This document shows, in pieces, positions 42,402 to 54,156 of a DNA stretch of 64,000 nt. Source of the DNA: Stenocarpella maydis (Eukaryota; Ascomycota; Sordariomycetes; Diaporthales; Diaporthaceae); NCBI GenBank assembly GCA_002270565.1, contig NQMI01000013.1, forward strand, positions 62,001-126,000. Direction: 5' to 3'. The notes below the pieces were generated by a model, which was given only the letters and a program-made list of their open reading frames with translations, was not told the origin of the DNA and made no database searches. How positions within the stretch are numbered: the first letter of the stretch is position 1; each line of letters starts with the position of its first letter. The translations under genes were made by a program, and so were the position numbers.

Positions 42402-44922
42402 GAACACGGGCCCGGGCCGGACGGCGGCGACGGTGGTGGTGATCGCGAAGGGCCTGCAGGGGATAGTACGGAGGTCGAGATCGCTATACGTCTGGATTAT
42501 GCTGCCAAACAGGATGGGGACTGGGGTTTTGTATAAGCTGGGGAAGTTTAATCTACTTCTCAATGCATTGATAGATGGAGATTACCTACGTAGTGCCGAA
42601 AACAGATATGAACTATGCAACGAATCACATGTTGAGTGCTTGATCCCTAGTATCGAGAGTCGGAGGTCTTGCACAGCCTACATATGTAAAGCAGTTCTAA
42701 AGTCTGATTTTCTCCCTGTCCCTCCCCCCTCCCCCCAACCACCTTTCATGCCATTCACCTCTAGCGTTTCCCTGGGTCTGGCATGAAACTAGACACTTGG
42801 CAAAGTGGCTAGACTTTGATCTTGCTTTCCTTCACGCCAAGTCCAAATGCTAGCAACTCTACTAAATCACCTATTCAGGGACACAGGAGGTTCATAGCCC
42901 TAATTATCATACAAGTTTCCTGGGCTGTGATATGAATTAGTGAAAGTTAACACCAATCTGGGAACCTGAAAATTCAACTTGATGGTGTCCAACACGGAGG
43001 CCCACATGGGACGTTGATCTCTTTGCATTCCGTAGGGCCTGGGCAAACTGACTTCTCTGGATCAGTCTGAAAACTAATGACTACACATCATAGCGCACTA
43101 TTGAGCATCCCACGTTGGTCTGGAGTTATGAATACATCTGAGGCAAGCAAGACAGGGCTGCTGCCAAAAGCTGTAAACGTCGGTATCTGGGGGGCGTACT
43201 TGGATTTATCTGCAGAGCAGGCTGACAATCAGGAAAAGCTAATGCCCGAACTGCCGCAGCCCTAAGGTCCGCCCACTTCGTGTTCCATCTACTAATGGCC
43301 TCCGGCCATAATGTGCAAAGGACCGATGCAGCCATGTATTTCCTTGCTCTAATTTACCTGCCCTCGGGGCTTACGTAACGGAACAAGCTGGCTTCTGCTG
43401 CCCTGTCATTTGAGGCCACCAGTCATTCCACGTAAAGTGTCGGAGACTCGTTACAATGAGGACCATCCGAGTACAAACAAATCGAGTCTCGTGAGAGGGT
43501 CTTTCAGCTTCCAAGTGCAAGACTGGCCTTGATAGAGCAGGCTGTGAGAGGCTTCCCATACGGCCATGAGCTGCCCAATAGCCCACCAAGGCTGTGTGAG
43601 CGGAAATATCTAATCCCCGCGGCTGACCTGCGCAAGGAGAATACAAACTTCATGGAAAACAAATCCTCTTTTCACAATCAAATCCTTACTGGTAGCAAAT
43701 TACGGAACTCAACACACAAATCTAGACACCCAATCACCATCTGTGTGACGTTCGAGCTTGCAAGGTTGCGCACCATTGACAAAGAACACGCAGGTCCCAA
43801 CAAAACGGGAGGTAGCCGGAACGGTAAACACACTGTCAAGGCTAAGGTCTCTGTGGAAACGAGTCCGAGGTTGTTCTCAACTCTCTGTTGTTGGTCAGAG
43901 GTGGCATCTCCCCGACCTTTACTGCGTCTTCCCACCTGGGAAGCTACCTGACTAATGACTGCATAGATGAGCCCAGGGGTCTTCTCCTTCTACGACCTAT
44001 GGTTGAACCTGTCCCGAACGATAACACCATACCTTGTCTGCGGTGCTATCAGTTCCGTCGCAAAGAGCGCGGGTATACCCTAGGATATCCACTCAATCAG
44101 GAACGCGTAAATTTCATTCGCCGTTTCTGAGAAGACAAGTTCTTCGGCAGTGTTCAAACTTATGAGGTCATGGGCGCTGCCCAGTCAAGGACGCGTTATG
44201 CCTAGTAATCGGGTCCTCTCCTCGTGAAGATGACACCTACTAGTAGTTATGGAAAGGTAACAGTCTTGGAGGCTGACCTTTTGCCCTTCAGATTAGACAT
44301 ACCAAAGGGGAAGCAGTGCTGAGTCTGTGATGGACTGTAACATCAGCAGCTGCCAGGGGTCATATAGCTCCAGGCCTGTACCAACCTGGCTCACCTCCAA
44401 GGCTGCCTATATAAAAAAACTCTATTTGTCAGCTTTCAGAAAACACACCAAGGAGGAGCGGCGGGAGGTGATATCCATACTGTCAGCAAGTCTAGCCCAG
44501 TAGTGCGATGGCTGGCTTTACATCAACGACTCTACTGCCTTTGATAAGACCTTACTTATTGGCACAAATATTCGAACCAATGCACACTATTTAAAATTCA
44601 GCATTCACGTTACTATATTGTAGAGAGAGAAGGTCGAATACAGTCTCCGAAATATCTCCCTGCTGTTACGGCGCTGCTCAACAAGCTCAGCCACTGAATT
44701 TGCTACAAAACGAACAACAACCAATCCAACCAACCTTGCTGCTACAACGATCGATCGTTTGTGCCTGACCAAAACCGGTACTGATAACACTCCTGACATC
44801 GGGAAGGATCTGGATAGGGCTGAAGCACATGTCTGGTGGTAAGACTCTGCATGATACCAAAGTTGATTTGTTATTTTGGGTGTTTTAACCCAAAGAGCCA
44901 GAAAACGCAATCAAGTTGTCAA
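42402..44922. other. Intergenic with possible decayed gene relic
   Basis: No intact gene between the convergent TRS120 and DUF2264 genes. Around 43970-44280 one plus frame reads GVFSFYDLWLNLSRTITPYL, then stretches such as ISFAVSEKTSSSAVFKLMRSW, broken by TAG, TAA and TGA. It looks like a decayed coding sequence of unknown identity. Confidence 0.4.
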
Positions 44923-47194
44923 CTAGTTGCCAATCTCAGCCTTCAACCAGCCGGGGATGGCGGGTGGGTTGTTCCATCCATCCAAGTATGTTTCTCTGGG
45001 CACCGTCTTGCCAGATGGTCTGGCATAGATGGCCGAGATGAACCACACCGAGCTCCCAGCCTTGATTGTGTGCTGCAGCGTCGGTATGACAGTGCGGCTC
45101 TCGACCAAGTTCGAGTTGGGGTCTGCGTTCACCAGAGTCGCCATGCGGCCCACCCCCTCGCCCTCCAGTGCCCTGATGCCGACCGCGCCCTTGGACACGG
45201 CAAACGCGCCGTCCGCCCCGCTCGACCAGGCCTCGGGCGTGTTCACGTCGTAGTTACCGATGACCTTTGGCCGCGTGCCCTCGAGCTTCTCAGCGTCGTA
45301 CAGGTCCAGGAACCGGCCGTCGGGCGTGCGCTCGTTGCAGATCGCGAACGAGCCGTCCGCTGTCATCACCTCGCGCCCGGCCTCGATCTTGTGCACGCGG
45401 AGGTGCCAGTTTGGCGTGTCATCCTCGGACGGGACGAGGTACGTTTTGATCTTGACGTCTGGGAAGGGCCGCCACACGGATACGAGCACCGGCTTCCCGT
45501 CCCGGTCTTCTATGCCTGCGTACTCGGAGATTCGCCTGGTCTTCCAGTACTCGCCGCCATCGTCTGAGAGGCCGAGCTGGGATGACAGTGAGTATTGCTC
45601 CAGCGTGAAGAGGCCCGGCGGCGCAGAATAGCCGTAGGAACTGCTGTAGGCAAAACAGCCATACTTCGCATGCGTACCCTTCATGGGGTACCCGCACGCT
45701 TGTCCTGATGACAAGAGCATACAGTGGCCGCCCAGATTCCTGTAAAGGTCAGTCCAGGCTCGGACCTCAGAGGGAAATGTCAAACTCACGTCATGATGTG
45801 ACCCGGATGTCTCAGGGGCTTGGGAGTTCTTGGAATCACGTCCCATTGGGATTCCTCCTTGGACGTCCAGAATGGATGGGTTTCTGGAACGGCAAGGCAG
45901 ATAAACGCCAGGCATGCCCAGTACTGTGAGTTGCTGTCAAAAGACGCTCCTCGAAAGTTTTCGGATCAGCCTTGTCTTACCGGACTTCCGGGGCTGTTGT
46001 AGTTCTCGGCCATGTACATGTTAGGGTATGAGTACCCTATGGTCAAGGTGCCAGATGAGCTCCAGATGTTGGGCTGTGTCTGCCACCACCGGAGGTGACG
46101 CAGCACGATGCCCTTGATCATACCCCACGTCAGGGGCTTGGGTAGCTGCACGTCCGCGTATGCCAGTGCGCCCCAGAAGGAACACATGGCGAATCGGTAC
46201 CCAACGCTTCGGCCGAATGGAATCGCCCTGCCCTCCTCGTCAAAGTAGTGGGCCAGGTCGAGAGCGGCGGCCTGGGCGCGCTTCTTGAACTCTGCCGCTC
46301 TTTGCGGCTCGTCATCCCCGGCAAGCTTCGCGTACAGCAGCTGGAGGAAATGGATGGCGAAGCTGGAAGAGTAGTAGTCCATTTCTGGAGCCTCGTGTCA
46401 GAAAGTAGTACGAGAGGCCGGGGCAGTCACCTACGGTGGATGTGCTCGGGTCCATCATTCGACCAGCCGTCACCGCGGTAGAAGGTGTTCAGGTGCTCGA
46501 TGTCGCTATCCAGTCGCTTCTGGGAGAACTGTCCTCCGTTCTTCTTGAGACCGAGGTTGGCGAATACTCTGAACCACAGCCAATTCGTATTCGGCATGCT
46601 GGAACACGATTGATTAGTTAGGTTCGGCCACGGCCAAGGTGAGCCTGGGCTTTACTCTTTTTCATTGATTGAGTTGCCAAGCCAATTCTCAACGTTCGCC
46701 TTCTCCTTTGACGACAAAGATGCCCAGATCTCGGGAGCAACAGCCAAGGCAAAACCTCCAAAGTCAACGTAAGAATCCGTGCCATTCGCCTCCAGGTGGA
46801 TTTTAGGGGCTCACTTACCTAGAGGGCACATCTCAACCATGCGTTGGTCATTGTCTCGAGGATAACCCCAGTATTCTGGGTTCTCAGGGTCCGTCCCGGC
46901 CTTGATGCCATCGGTCCACCAGGTTTTGCCCTTGTAGTCCCCTTGACCAGCCAACAAGCACGCCAGTCCCCATAGCGGACGGCAAATCCCCTCGACTTCG
47001 GATGCCGTCTGGTCGAACCGCACAGCAGTAGCACCCGGCACCCTGACTCGAGCCTTGTTGGGTGAGAAGAAGGGCTCCAATGGATCGAGCAAGGCACGGA
47101 GGAGCTCCTGCACCGATGCGCGGTCCACGATGTTGACCTCCGAGAAAGGGTGCGCCTGGTTATAGCCGATCACCAGACCCGTCTTGGTGACCAT
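44923..47194 (-). CDS. DUF2264 family protein (alpha/alpha-barrel, possible glycoside hydrolase)
   Basis: Six exons: 47194-46819, 46755-46656, 46598-46435, 46384-45981, 45923-45790 and 45739-44923. The five introns are 49-63 bp with GTAAGT, GTAAAG, GTAGGT, GTAAGA and GTGAGT donors, and the total of 1995 nt gives 664 residues. The N-terminus has the family signature [20 protein letters not shown] and [14 protein letters not shown], then [31 protein letters not shown] and [18 protein letters not shown]. This first half forms a toroid of paired helices; the C-terminal half is a beta domain. No signal peptide, so it is probably cytosolic. The family is largely uncharacterised; some bacterial members are described, as I recall, as glucuronidases, so a role in sugar or uronate breakdown is possible. 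A purine-rich tract lies just upstream. Confidence 0.88.
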
Positions 47195-49768
47195 TTCGAA
47201 GCTGTACTTCGGCTCAATCGCCGTGACAGGTAGAATGGTAGGGTGGGAATGCTCAGAGAGTTATTTTCTTTTTTAGAGAGAGAGAGGGAGAGGGGGAGGT
47301 AGAGGGAGAGAGGGAGGGGGAGAGAGAGAGGGAGAGAGGGCGTTGTTTACCGCGCTGGTGAGTGGTAATGTGTAGCTAAAGAGCGGCTATCAACAACTTA
47401 TGATCTGCACATTGCCGCAGTGCCCCTCGCGTCACATTCTCCCGACAGGGGTTGATACACAGCAGACAGTTACAGTCGTCCTAGATGCATTTGGGGTTGA
47501 GGGGTTGCTTCATGTCACTCTCGGGGAGTAACAGTGGGGTCCCAAGGTCCAAACTTGTCATCTGCATCACCCGTGGCGGCTAAATACAAACTCGCCGCAA
47601 TTATCCCCATCAAGAGGTGACCTTGAACCACACTTGTTACTTCACCCGCGGATCGCTGCCTTGCAGATACAGCTTATTCAGTACCGAAGTCACATGCCAG
47701 TTCCCGCATAGTCACCATCCATAACTAGCTCTCGTCATGTCAATTTTGGCTCTGCAGACGTCTAGAGGCTTGACGACTGGGTTAGTTCACCTCCACGTGC
47801 GGAGAGGCGCCACAGGACAGCCACGGCGTTGATATACTAGGGTTTTGAGCAATACCAGGAGCATGCAAAATTAAGAAGCCCCGAACTGAATTTCAGGTCG
47901 CCGTTGCATACCATCCCAGAACATTCAGGACTTGGCGCCACCAATTTCGGCCAACAGCAGAAGCGAGGCTCATCCTGACATAATCGTAGGCTTCAGCATT
48001 CCAACGTCAGATTGTTGAAAGGCAAGTCAATATTGTGGCGTGCACGCAAGAGTGCGCCCCCGCCTGGCTCGATCCACTAACCATATTACTCCATGCGTTC
48101 CAACCAAATCTCCTAGTAACCGAGGTCAATCAACGGCCGCCAGCTTGGAATTTCGAGACTGATTGCACAGCACCTCCTCCATTCCAACTTGGTTTACTCG
48201 ACGTAATCGCTCTTTGAGCTATATATACCTGCACACTCTTGTTGAACACCGTGGCCATAACTCCTCAGAACGCGGACAACTCGCGCGGGTGAAACGCGAA
48301 GAGAGTTCTCGAAATATGCTACTGCCACGACCTTAACGTCTCCCTGTGGCAATTTCAATTGAAGAGAAGCGTGTTATGCTGGTGGTTGAGTCTTACTATT
48401 CTCGCTTGTTTAAAGATCCGAACAGAGAGGTTGATGTAGTTGTTTGACATAAATCGGCCCAAGTAAATGCTGCGAAAGAAAACACGAATTGCCAGAGGCA
48501 GAGCGCAGAGGGGAAGCTGCTGTCAGATAGGGGCCGAGCTGTTATGACAGAGGCCACTGGCTGGTACCGAAAGAGGCATCTTGAGCTGGTCAAGCTGGTT
48601 TCATTTCCAATCCGATCACAACCCCCCCCCCCCTTCTTTTTTTTTAAAAAAAAAGAAAAAAATAAAGCTCAAAGACCTAGCGTTAGATAATCAAGACAAT
48701 ACTGGTAACAAGTTTCAAAACACAATAGCGATGATGCATTTTGAGTGTTTCCACACTTTACTCCACGTCGGATACTTCACATGATTGACTCTGGGGAGAC
48801 GCGGGACTCGTGGAGAGGACCATGCAGAAAGGGGAAAGGAAGAATTACAATTGGTTCCATTCCGGTGCAAGTTTATTTCCGCCGTGAGTGCCAGGTGGCT
48901 GAGACCCATCAGGCCAGGCCTGGGCAGTACAGCGTGATGGGGGCGTCATGCAGAATGTTGGTTGGCAGGCGTCTCCACCAGCGAAGGTACATGGATTTGG
49001 AATGCATAGCAAGGTGGAATTCAGTTGATTATGAAACTTTCATGGGCAGGAGAGTGCGTTGAAAGCGAGTTTGTCGCTTGGAGGGAGGACTGGTGACTGG
49101 GGCCGACTTACGCTCGCAGGGCCCCCTCTCCCTACAGAGTGCCCCCCTTCATCTTTCCTCCTCAGGCCCTAACCCTGAAGTAGCTCCGGCTGATGCCTCC
49201 CCAAAGCTGGCCTGCTCGCTGGAACCGTCACAACCTCATCAGCCATCGACATGCATCATCAAACTGGTTCAACCGACGGCCACCCCTTGGATATGGTAAT
49301 ATCAGCATGGATATTACCTGGCGACACTAGAGACACCAGTTGACCAGGTATTCCCAGCAACGTCATTAACGAACCTGCCCGCCTGGCATCACCAGACAGA
49401 ATCTTTATCAGCCACCGATAGGTGGAATCAGCAAACAAACCATTTCGGACCGTACCACGGGATATCAGGAACACGTGCTTGCTTCTGCTTTTCATTCAAT
49501 CAAGCCCACGGAAGTCTGACTACGACGGTACTTTCACGGCAACAGGCTGTCAGATCATGGATGAAAGGAGGATGCGCGGCCGGTTGTATCAGCGGCGCGC
49601 GGATCCTGTTGATTCATGACATCAAATTTTTACACAAAGCAACCCCTTCCTCAAAAAGAAGCAACATGTATGCAGAAACACTCCCAATCTAGACCGGCCC
49701 GTCTGCTCCTCCTCCGGAAAACATTATTACCCATTAAACAACAAGCATTAGTGTATATCGGCCGCCCA
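47195..49768. other. Intergenic, no supported gene
   Basis: 2.6 kb. Contains a GA-rich tract (47271-47341), and homopolymer C, T and A runs near 48622-48662. No domain-bearing frame was found on either strand. Confidence 0.55.
47271..47341 (+). repeat. GA-rich purine tract
   Basis: About 70 nt, almost entirely AGAGAGGGAG-type repeats, upstream of the minus-strand DUF2264 gene. On that gene's coding strand it is a CT-rich promoter tract. Confidence 0.85.
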
Positions 49769-50846
49769 TCACAGAGCAGCTACAAAAGAAAGCAAGAAGC
49801 CCAGCACGCCACCCATGGTTATTGCGATAAAGGCAGGGCGAGCACCCGAAACCTGCACCGGGCCCGGCGAGTCTGCTGGCGGGGCAGCAGGGGAGCTTGA
49901 TCCATCTGGAGATCAGGGGCGCTGTCAGCTCTATTTCTCTGAAGGAAGCAATGAATGACTTACCGTGAGCCGGAGGCGACACGTTCGCATCCCCGTTGTC
50001 AGCCGGGGCCGGAGCCGAGCCAGGTGCTTTTGCGTCTGCCCCGGCAGGCGCCCCGGCAGGGCTCGAGCCAGCTCCGGGCTGGGCGGCAGGCTGGGCGGCA
50101 GGCTGGGCGGCAGGCTGGGCGGCGGGCTTAGGGCCAGCCCCAGCTGGGCTGGAGCCAGCTCCGGGCTGAGCAGCAGGCTGAGCGGCGGGCTCAGGGCCGG
50201 GCTTAGGGCCGGGTTCAGCTCCGGGTTGGGCACCAGGATAAGAGGCTCCGGGGCCGGTGCCGGGTCCAGGCTTTCCGGCTCCGGCATCGGTGTCAGGACC
50301 AACGGCATATGCCGGGACACCTACAGGGGCACCTGTGGGCTCCGAAATGCCATGGATGTACGGGCAACCATCGGCCGGGTAGGTGAGAGTGGCAACGACG
50401 GGCTTCTCACCGCACTCATTGCAAGTCTTCACATCGACGGCAAAACCGAACGGCACCTTGGGAGGGGCGGTCACGGTTGGCTTCGCGGACATGCCGGCGT
50501 AGACCTCGGTGACGACATACTCTTGCTTGGTGAGACCAGTGGGGCAGAAGACGTCGTAAGTGGTGGTGTAGACGTTTGTGTGGGCACACGAGTCACAGCC
50601 GCAGCTGTCACACTTGGGTGCCTGCACGTTCACCTGGATGGGGCCTCCATCTTTGCCCTTTGCTGCAACAGGGGTAGGGCAGGCAACATCGCAGGTCGGC
50701 TTGACCGGGACCCCGGTGTTTGGGAAGCACGCCGTGACAGTCGCAGTGCGGACCTCGAGGGGACAATACTCCTGCGCCGCAGCGCCGAGAGGGGCCAGCA
50801 TGGCCGCCGCCATGAGGGCGGAAAGTGAACGGGCGTTAGAGCTCAT
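49769..50846 (-). CDS. GPI-anchored, Pro/Ala/Gly-rich cell wall protein
   Basis: Exons 50846-49964 and 49905-49769 (58-bp intron, GTAAGT...CTCCAG) give 339 residues. It has a signal peptide (SLSALMAAAMLAPLGAAAQE) and a Cys-rich N-terminal domain with twelve cysteines between about 28 and 165 (TACFPN, CDVACP, CDSCGCDSC, TCNEC, GCPY). A long low-complexity stalk of repeated AAQPAAQPGAGSSPAG-type units follows. The spliced C-terminus is SSSPAAPPADSPG, then a hydrophobic tail ITMGGVLGFLLSFVAAL, which fits a GPI-anchor signal. Without splicing the frame would instead run into a Cys-rich, unlikely tail. Function is unknown; it probably sits in the wall. It is divergent from the collagen-like gene at 51705. 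Confidence 0.8.
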
Positions 50847-51704
50847 CGTCGCCAGTCTGGATATCGTATCGCTTCCGGGAAGGGGGGGGGGACGAGCGAA
50901 AGAATGGATGGGGAGTCAAGACGAGGGTTCGATGACCCAAGGGGGGTGGTGCCTTAAAAAGAGTGTGGACAGAAGCGAGTGTCGAGGATTGTCGAAGAGG
51001 TAGTCTGCTTGCGTCTCTGCTGGACTTGGATGCATTCGGGAGTAACGAGTTAAATAGAAAGGTAAGGCCGGCGTGGTTGGTTTGACCAGTGTCCACGCCG
51101 TGTTATTGTGTTGACGACGCGTCGGAACAAGTATGGCTTACATTCTAACCGGGCTATAGGGATCGGCTGGTATGGCATATCAACGTTTCCGTCCTCAGAT
51201 ATGGAGACTGGTGACGGGGCAATATGAGCAGCATTCCTAGCCCAGTCTGCTGGAATTAGCGCTGTGGCTTCACCGCGGGCGTCGTGGGTGTCGTGGGCGT
51301 TGTCTCAAGGGCCGGCTGAAGCCGGGACATGGCGCTGCGTTTTTGGGCTGAGTCAACCGTTGCAGCTGCACCCGAATCACCATGGAGACTGCTGCGCTTC
51401 GCCTCCAAAGCCGAGGCCATCAGTATATTCCTGTGCTGATCAAATTACATGGCATTGCCACTGCTGCTCTCTACAGCCCGTCTGTGGATGGGAAAGGTTG
51501 GAACACGCAATGTGATTCCCATTCCTGCCCACTACAAGGATGAGAGGGCGTCCCAATGCTGTGGGGCGCGGAGCCGTGTCCAACTCGCACAGCATATATA
51601 TGCTGTGGCCATCTGTCTTCGGCTCTCGTTGGATGCTGCCCACATCGCCACGACCTTCTTCTGCCCCATATCGTTCCCCTACCTTTGCACACAGAAAGAA
51701 GAAG
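50847..51704. promoter_or_regulatory. Divergent promoter region of two secreted-protein genes
   Basis: 858 bp between divergent start codons. No gene is seen. Short homopolymer runs (G at 50884) occur close to the GPI-protein start. Confidence 0.5.
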
Positions 51705-53231
51705 ATGGCACCAACACTCCGCTCGGGGCTCGCTCTTGGGCTGCTGGCCCTCACATCCCCTCTCACGGCTGAATCCGTTCGGAACCACAAAGACTTCGCT
51801 GCGGTTGACAGTCGCAACCTGGCCGCCGCCAACGACCTGGCTTTGTATGGTGGGGCCACGTCGGTGTGCTTCACCTTTACGACAGAGTACCTCGCCGCTC
51901 CACTTATAACTCCGGTCCCTTACGGCCCATACCACCCACACGGGCCCCAGGAGCCCGCGGGTCAGCCTGGCGCATCTGGCGAACATGGCCAGCCTGGAGA
52001 ACATGGCCAGCCTGGAGAACATGGTCAACCTGGAGAACATGGCGAGCCTGGCAAACCTGGCGCACCTGGCCAGCCTGGAGAACATGGCGAGCCTGGCCAG
52101 CCTGGCCCGTCGGGCTCTCCTGGCGCGGCTGGTTCGCCTGGCGCTCCTGGCCAGCCTGGCCCGTCTGGTCCGGCTGGCCCGTCTGGTCCGGCTGGCCCAT
52201 CCGGCCCTGCTGGCCCATCCGGCCCTCCGGGTTCCCCTGCTGCCGCAACACCGACTCCAATTCCTGGAGCGGGCCCAATCGTGGTCACAGTGACTGTGGT
52301 TCAGGGGGACCCGTTCCGCATCAGCATTGCCACCTTCTTCAGCGCCACAGGTGACCAGGTCATGACCTTCACGACGGACCCACCCTCGAGTTGGGTCCTC
52401 TATGACCCAGTCACTCGAGCCTTCTACGGTACCGTGCCAATCGACCAGCCTCTGGGTATCGTTAATATCTTTGTGCGAGCAATAAACTCGGGTACCGGTG
52501 CGACTTACAACTTTGTCATCCAAATCAACGTTGTGGCCAGGCCATCGAGCACATCATCGATCACAGCATCGAGCACAGCATCGTTCACAAACACCAGCAC
52601 ACCAACGAGCACCACTCCTCTCACAACTTCCTCGGCCTCTCCCTCGCCTCTTCCCCAGGAGTCGTTATTTGTCGGCAGCCCCTTCGCAATCAACCTGGTG
52701 AATTACTTGCCGAATCCCGCGGATACTGTGGACACGATCGGCACGACCCCCAACACCCCTTTCCTTAATGCCGCTTTGAACACCGTGACCAGACAACTCG
52801 TTGGTGTTGTGCCGCTAGATTACCCCTACCCGGCCACCATCCTGGTAACCATAACCGGCACTACTCAGGCACCAGCCAAAGTCAAGGCCAGGCAGGCCAA
52901 TGTGGGCGTCACATTCACTATCCAGATCTACATAATTATCCTTGGCCCTGTTACCCCTACTTCTACAACCAGCAGCGTTGTGAGCACTACTACCACATCC
53001 ACCAGCAGCACGCTTCTTCCTACTATTCCTACTATTCCTACCAGCAGCACGCTTCTTCCTACTATTCCTACCAGCAGCACGCTTCTTCCTACTATTCCTA
53101 CCAGCAGCAGTTCAATACCCTCATCGACTGAGACGACCAGTGAAACATCCTCCTCGACTGGGACGCGCACTACGACCAGTACAACATCCTCATCGGCCAC
53201 TACGACCACTTCGACCACTACGAGCTCGTAG
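51705..53231 (+). CDS. Secreted collagen-like protein with cadherin-like domain and Ser/Thr-rich tail
   Basis: Single exon, 508 residues from the ATG at 51705. It has a signal peptide ([20 protein letters not shown], cut near TAES). A Gly-X-Y collagen-like region of about 30 triplets (residues about 83-180) starts with [13 protein letters not shown] units and moves to [13 protein letters not shown]. Next is a domain like the Axl2/CADG fold ([37 protein letters not shown]), a Ser/Thr linker, and a second such domain ([20 protein letters not shown]). The end is a Ser/Thr-rich tail with three [10 protein letters not shown] units, probably O-glycosylated. No GPI signal is apparent. Fungal collagen-like surface proteins are known, such as Metarhizium Mcl1, which masks the cell surface, but domain order differs and no orthology is claimed. 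Confidence 0.85.
   Translation: MAPTLRSGLALGLLALTSPLTAESVRNHKDFAAVDSRNLAAANDLALYGGATSVCFTFTTEYLAAPLITPVPYGPYHPHGPQEPAGQPGASGEHGQPGEHGQPGEHGQPGEHGEPGKPGAPGQPGEHGEPGQPGPSGSPGAAGSPGAPGQPGPSGPAGPSGPAGPSGPAGPSGPPGSPAAATPTPIPGAGPIVVTVTVVQGDPFRISIATFFSATGDQVMTFTTDPPSSWVLYDPVTRAFYGTVPIDQPLGIVNIFVRAINSGTGATYNFVIQINVVARPSSTSSITASSTASFTNTSTPTSTTPLTTSSASPSPLPQESLFVGSPFAINLVNYLPNPADTVDTIGTTPNTPFLNAALNTVTRQLVGVVPLDYPYPATILVTITGTTQAPAKVKARQANVGVTFTIQIYIIILGPVTPTSTTSSVVSTTTTSTSSTLLPTIPTIPTSSTLLPTIPTSSTLLPTIPTSSSSIPSSTETTSETSSSTGTRTTTSTTSSSATTTTSTTTSS
51952..52245 (+). repeat. Collagen-type (Gly-X-Y) coding repeat
   Basis: Nine-base-period repeats such as GAACATGGCCAGCCTGGA, followed by CCGTCTGGTCCGGCTGGC-type repeats; encodes the Gly-X-Y domain of the gene around it. 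Confidence 0.85.
53001..53099 (+). repeat. 30-bp coding minisatellite
   Basis: Three units of ACCAGCAGCACGCTTCTTCC plus TACTATTCCT; the first has a 9-bp extension. Encodes [10 protein letters not shown] repeats. Confidence 0.9.
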
Positions 53232-54156
53232 AGACTGGGACGTGTTGAGGGGAATAGTGTATGTGCACTTGACAATGGTCATGAGAGCTACTGCACACCG
53301 GGCTTCATGAGTGTAATTTATGGGCTTCGGAAACATTCTTGTGTGTGTGTGGGTTTGTATTTTTGCTGCGCTTTGGGCTATGTGTGACCGACATGAGGGT
53401 CATGGCTAGTACGATTAATGTTCAGAGTTGCTCTTGGAAGCAAAGCCTATAAAGGAATGCACTGTATTCTTGTAGCTCTATTTACATTTCTGGGTTCAGA
53501 TAAGACTTTCCCTTCAACAGTTCTTTGTCTTTTCAAGCTTCAATATCATCCTGCTGTTATGAGGTATTATTGGTGATTAATGAGCAACTTTACGTTTCAC
53601 AGGGATAAAGATTGTAATCCATTGATGTTGATACATGGTGCCGATTAGAGCAACATGATGTTTACAATTACAGCGGATAATTTGTCCGACAGGATGCGCA
53701 TCCAACATCATCGCTGCCCTATAAGACAACTAAGCATCCATTACAAGCTACTTCAGGATAATTCCGTGCTACCCCAACACCAATCTCACACAATCCAGAT
53801 GTCCCATGACGATTCCGCAAAGCCTGAAAACAACCATGTGCTTGGCCAGGACACCATGACATCCCATCCCACAAGAACACCGAAGAGGAATGGAGTAGCA
53901 GGCCTCTAGCATGGGTAAACATTATATGGATATATATATAACTATAGATATATACATCTGCTACATACGTATACGTAGGCAGGCAGATATGGACAGCCGC
54001 AGCCGCAGCCTTACTGAATCCTTCCTTTCAGCGTTGCTACGCATCAACCTAGTCTCGGTAGCCTGGAAACGAAAGCAACTCATACAACTGGGCGGTCCTG
54101 AGCACATGCGCCCGTCGGCATGATAACGGCAGGGGCCTTCTCATGTCGGCAACTCC
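53232..54156. other. Intergenic between convergent genes
   Basis: 3' flanks of the collagen-like gene and the formin. AT-rich around 53928-53985; no gene supported. Confidence 0.55.

Noticed and set aside
51471..52523. 350-codon minus-strand frame opposite the collagen-like gene
   Set aside because: It is a shadow of the Gly-X-Y repeat, giving an Arg/Ala repeat with no independent support.
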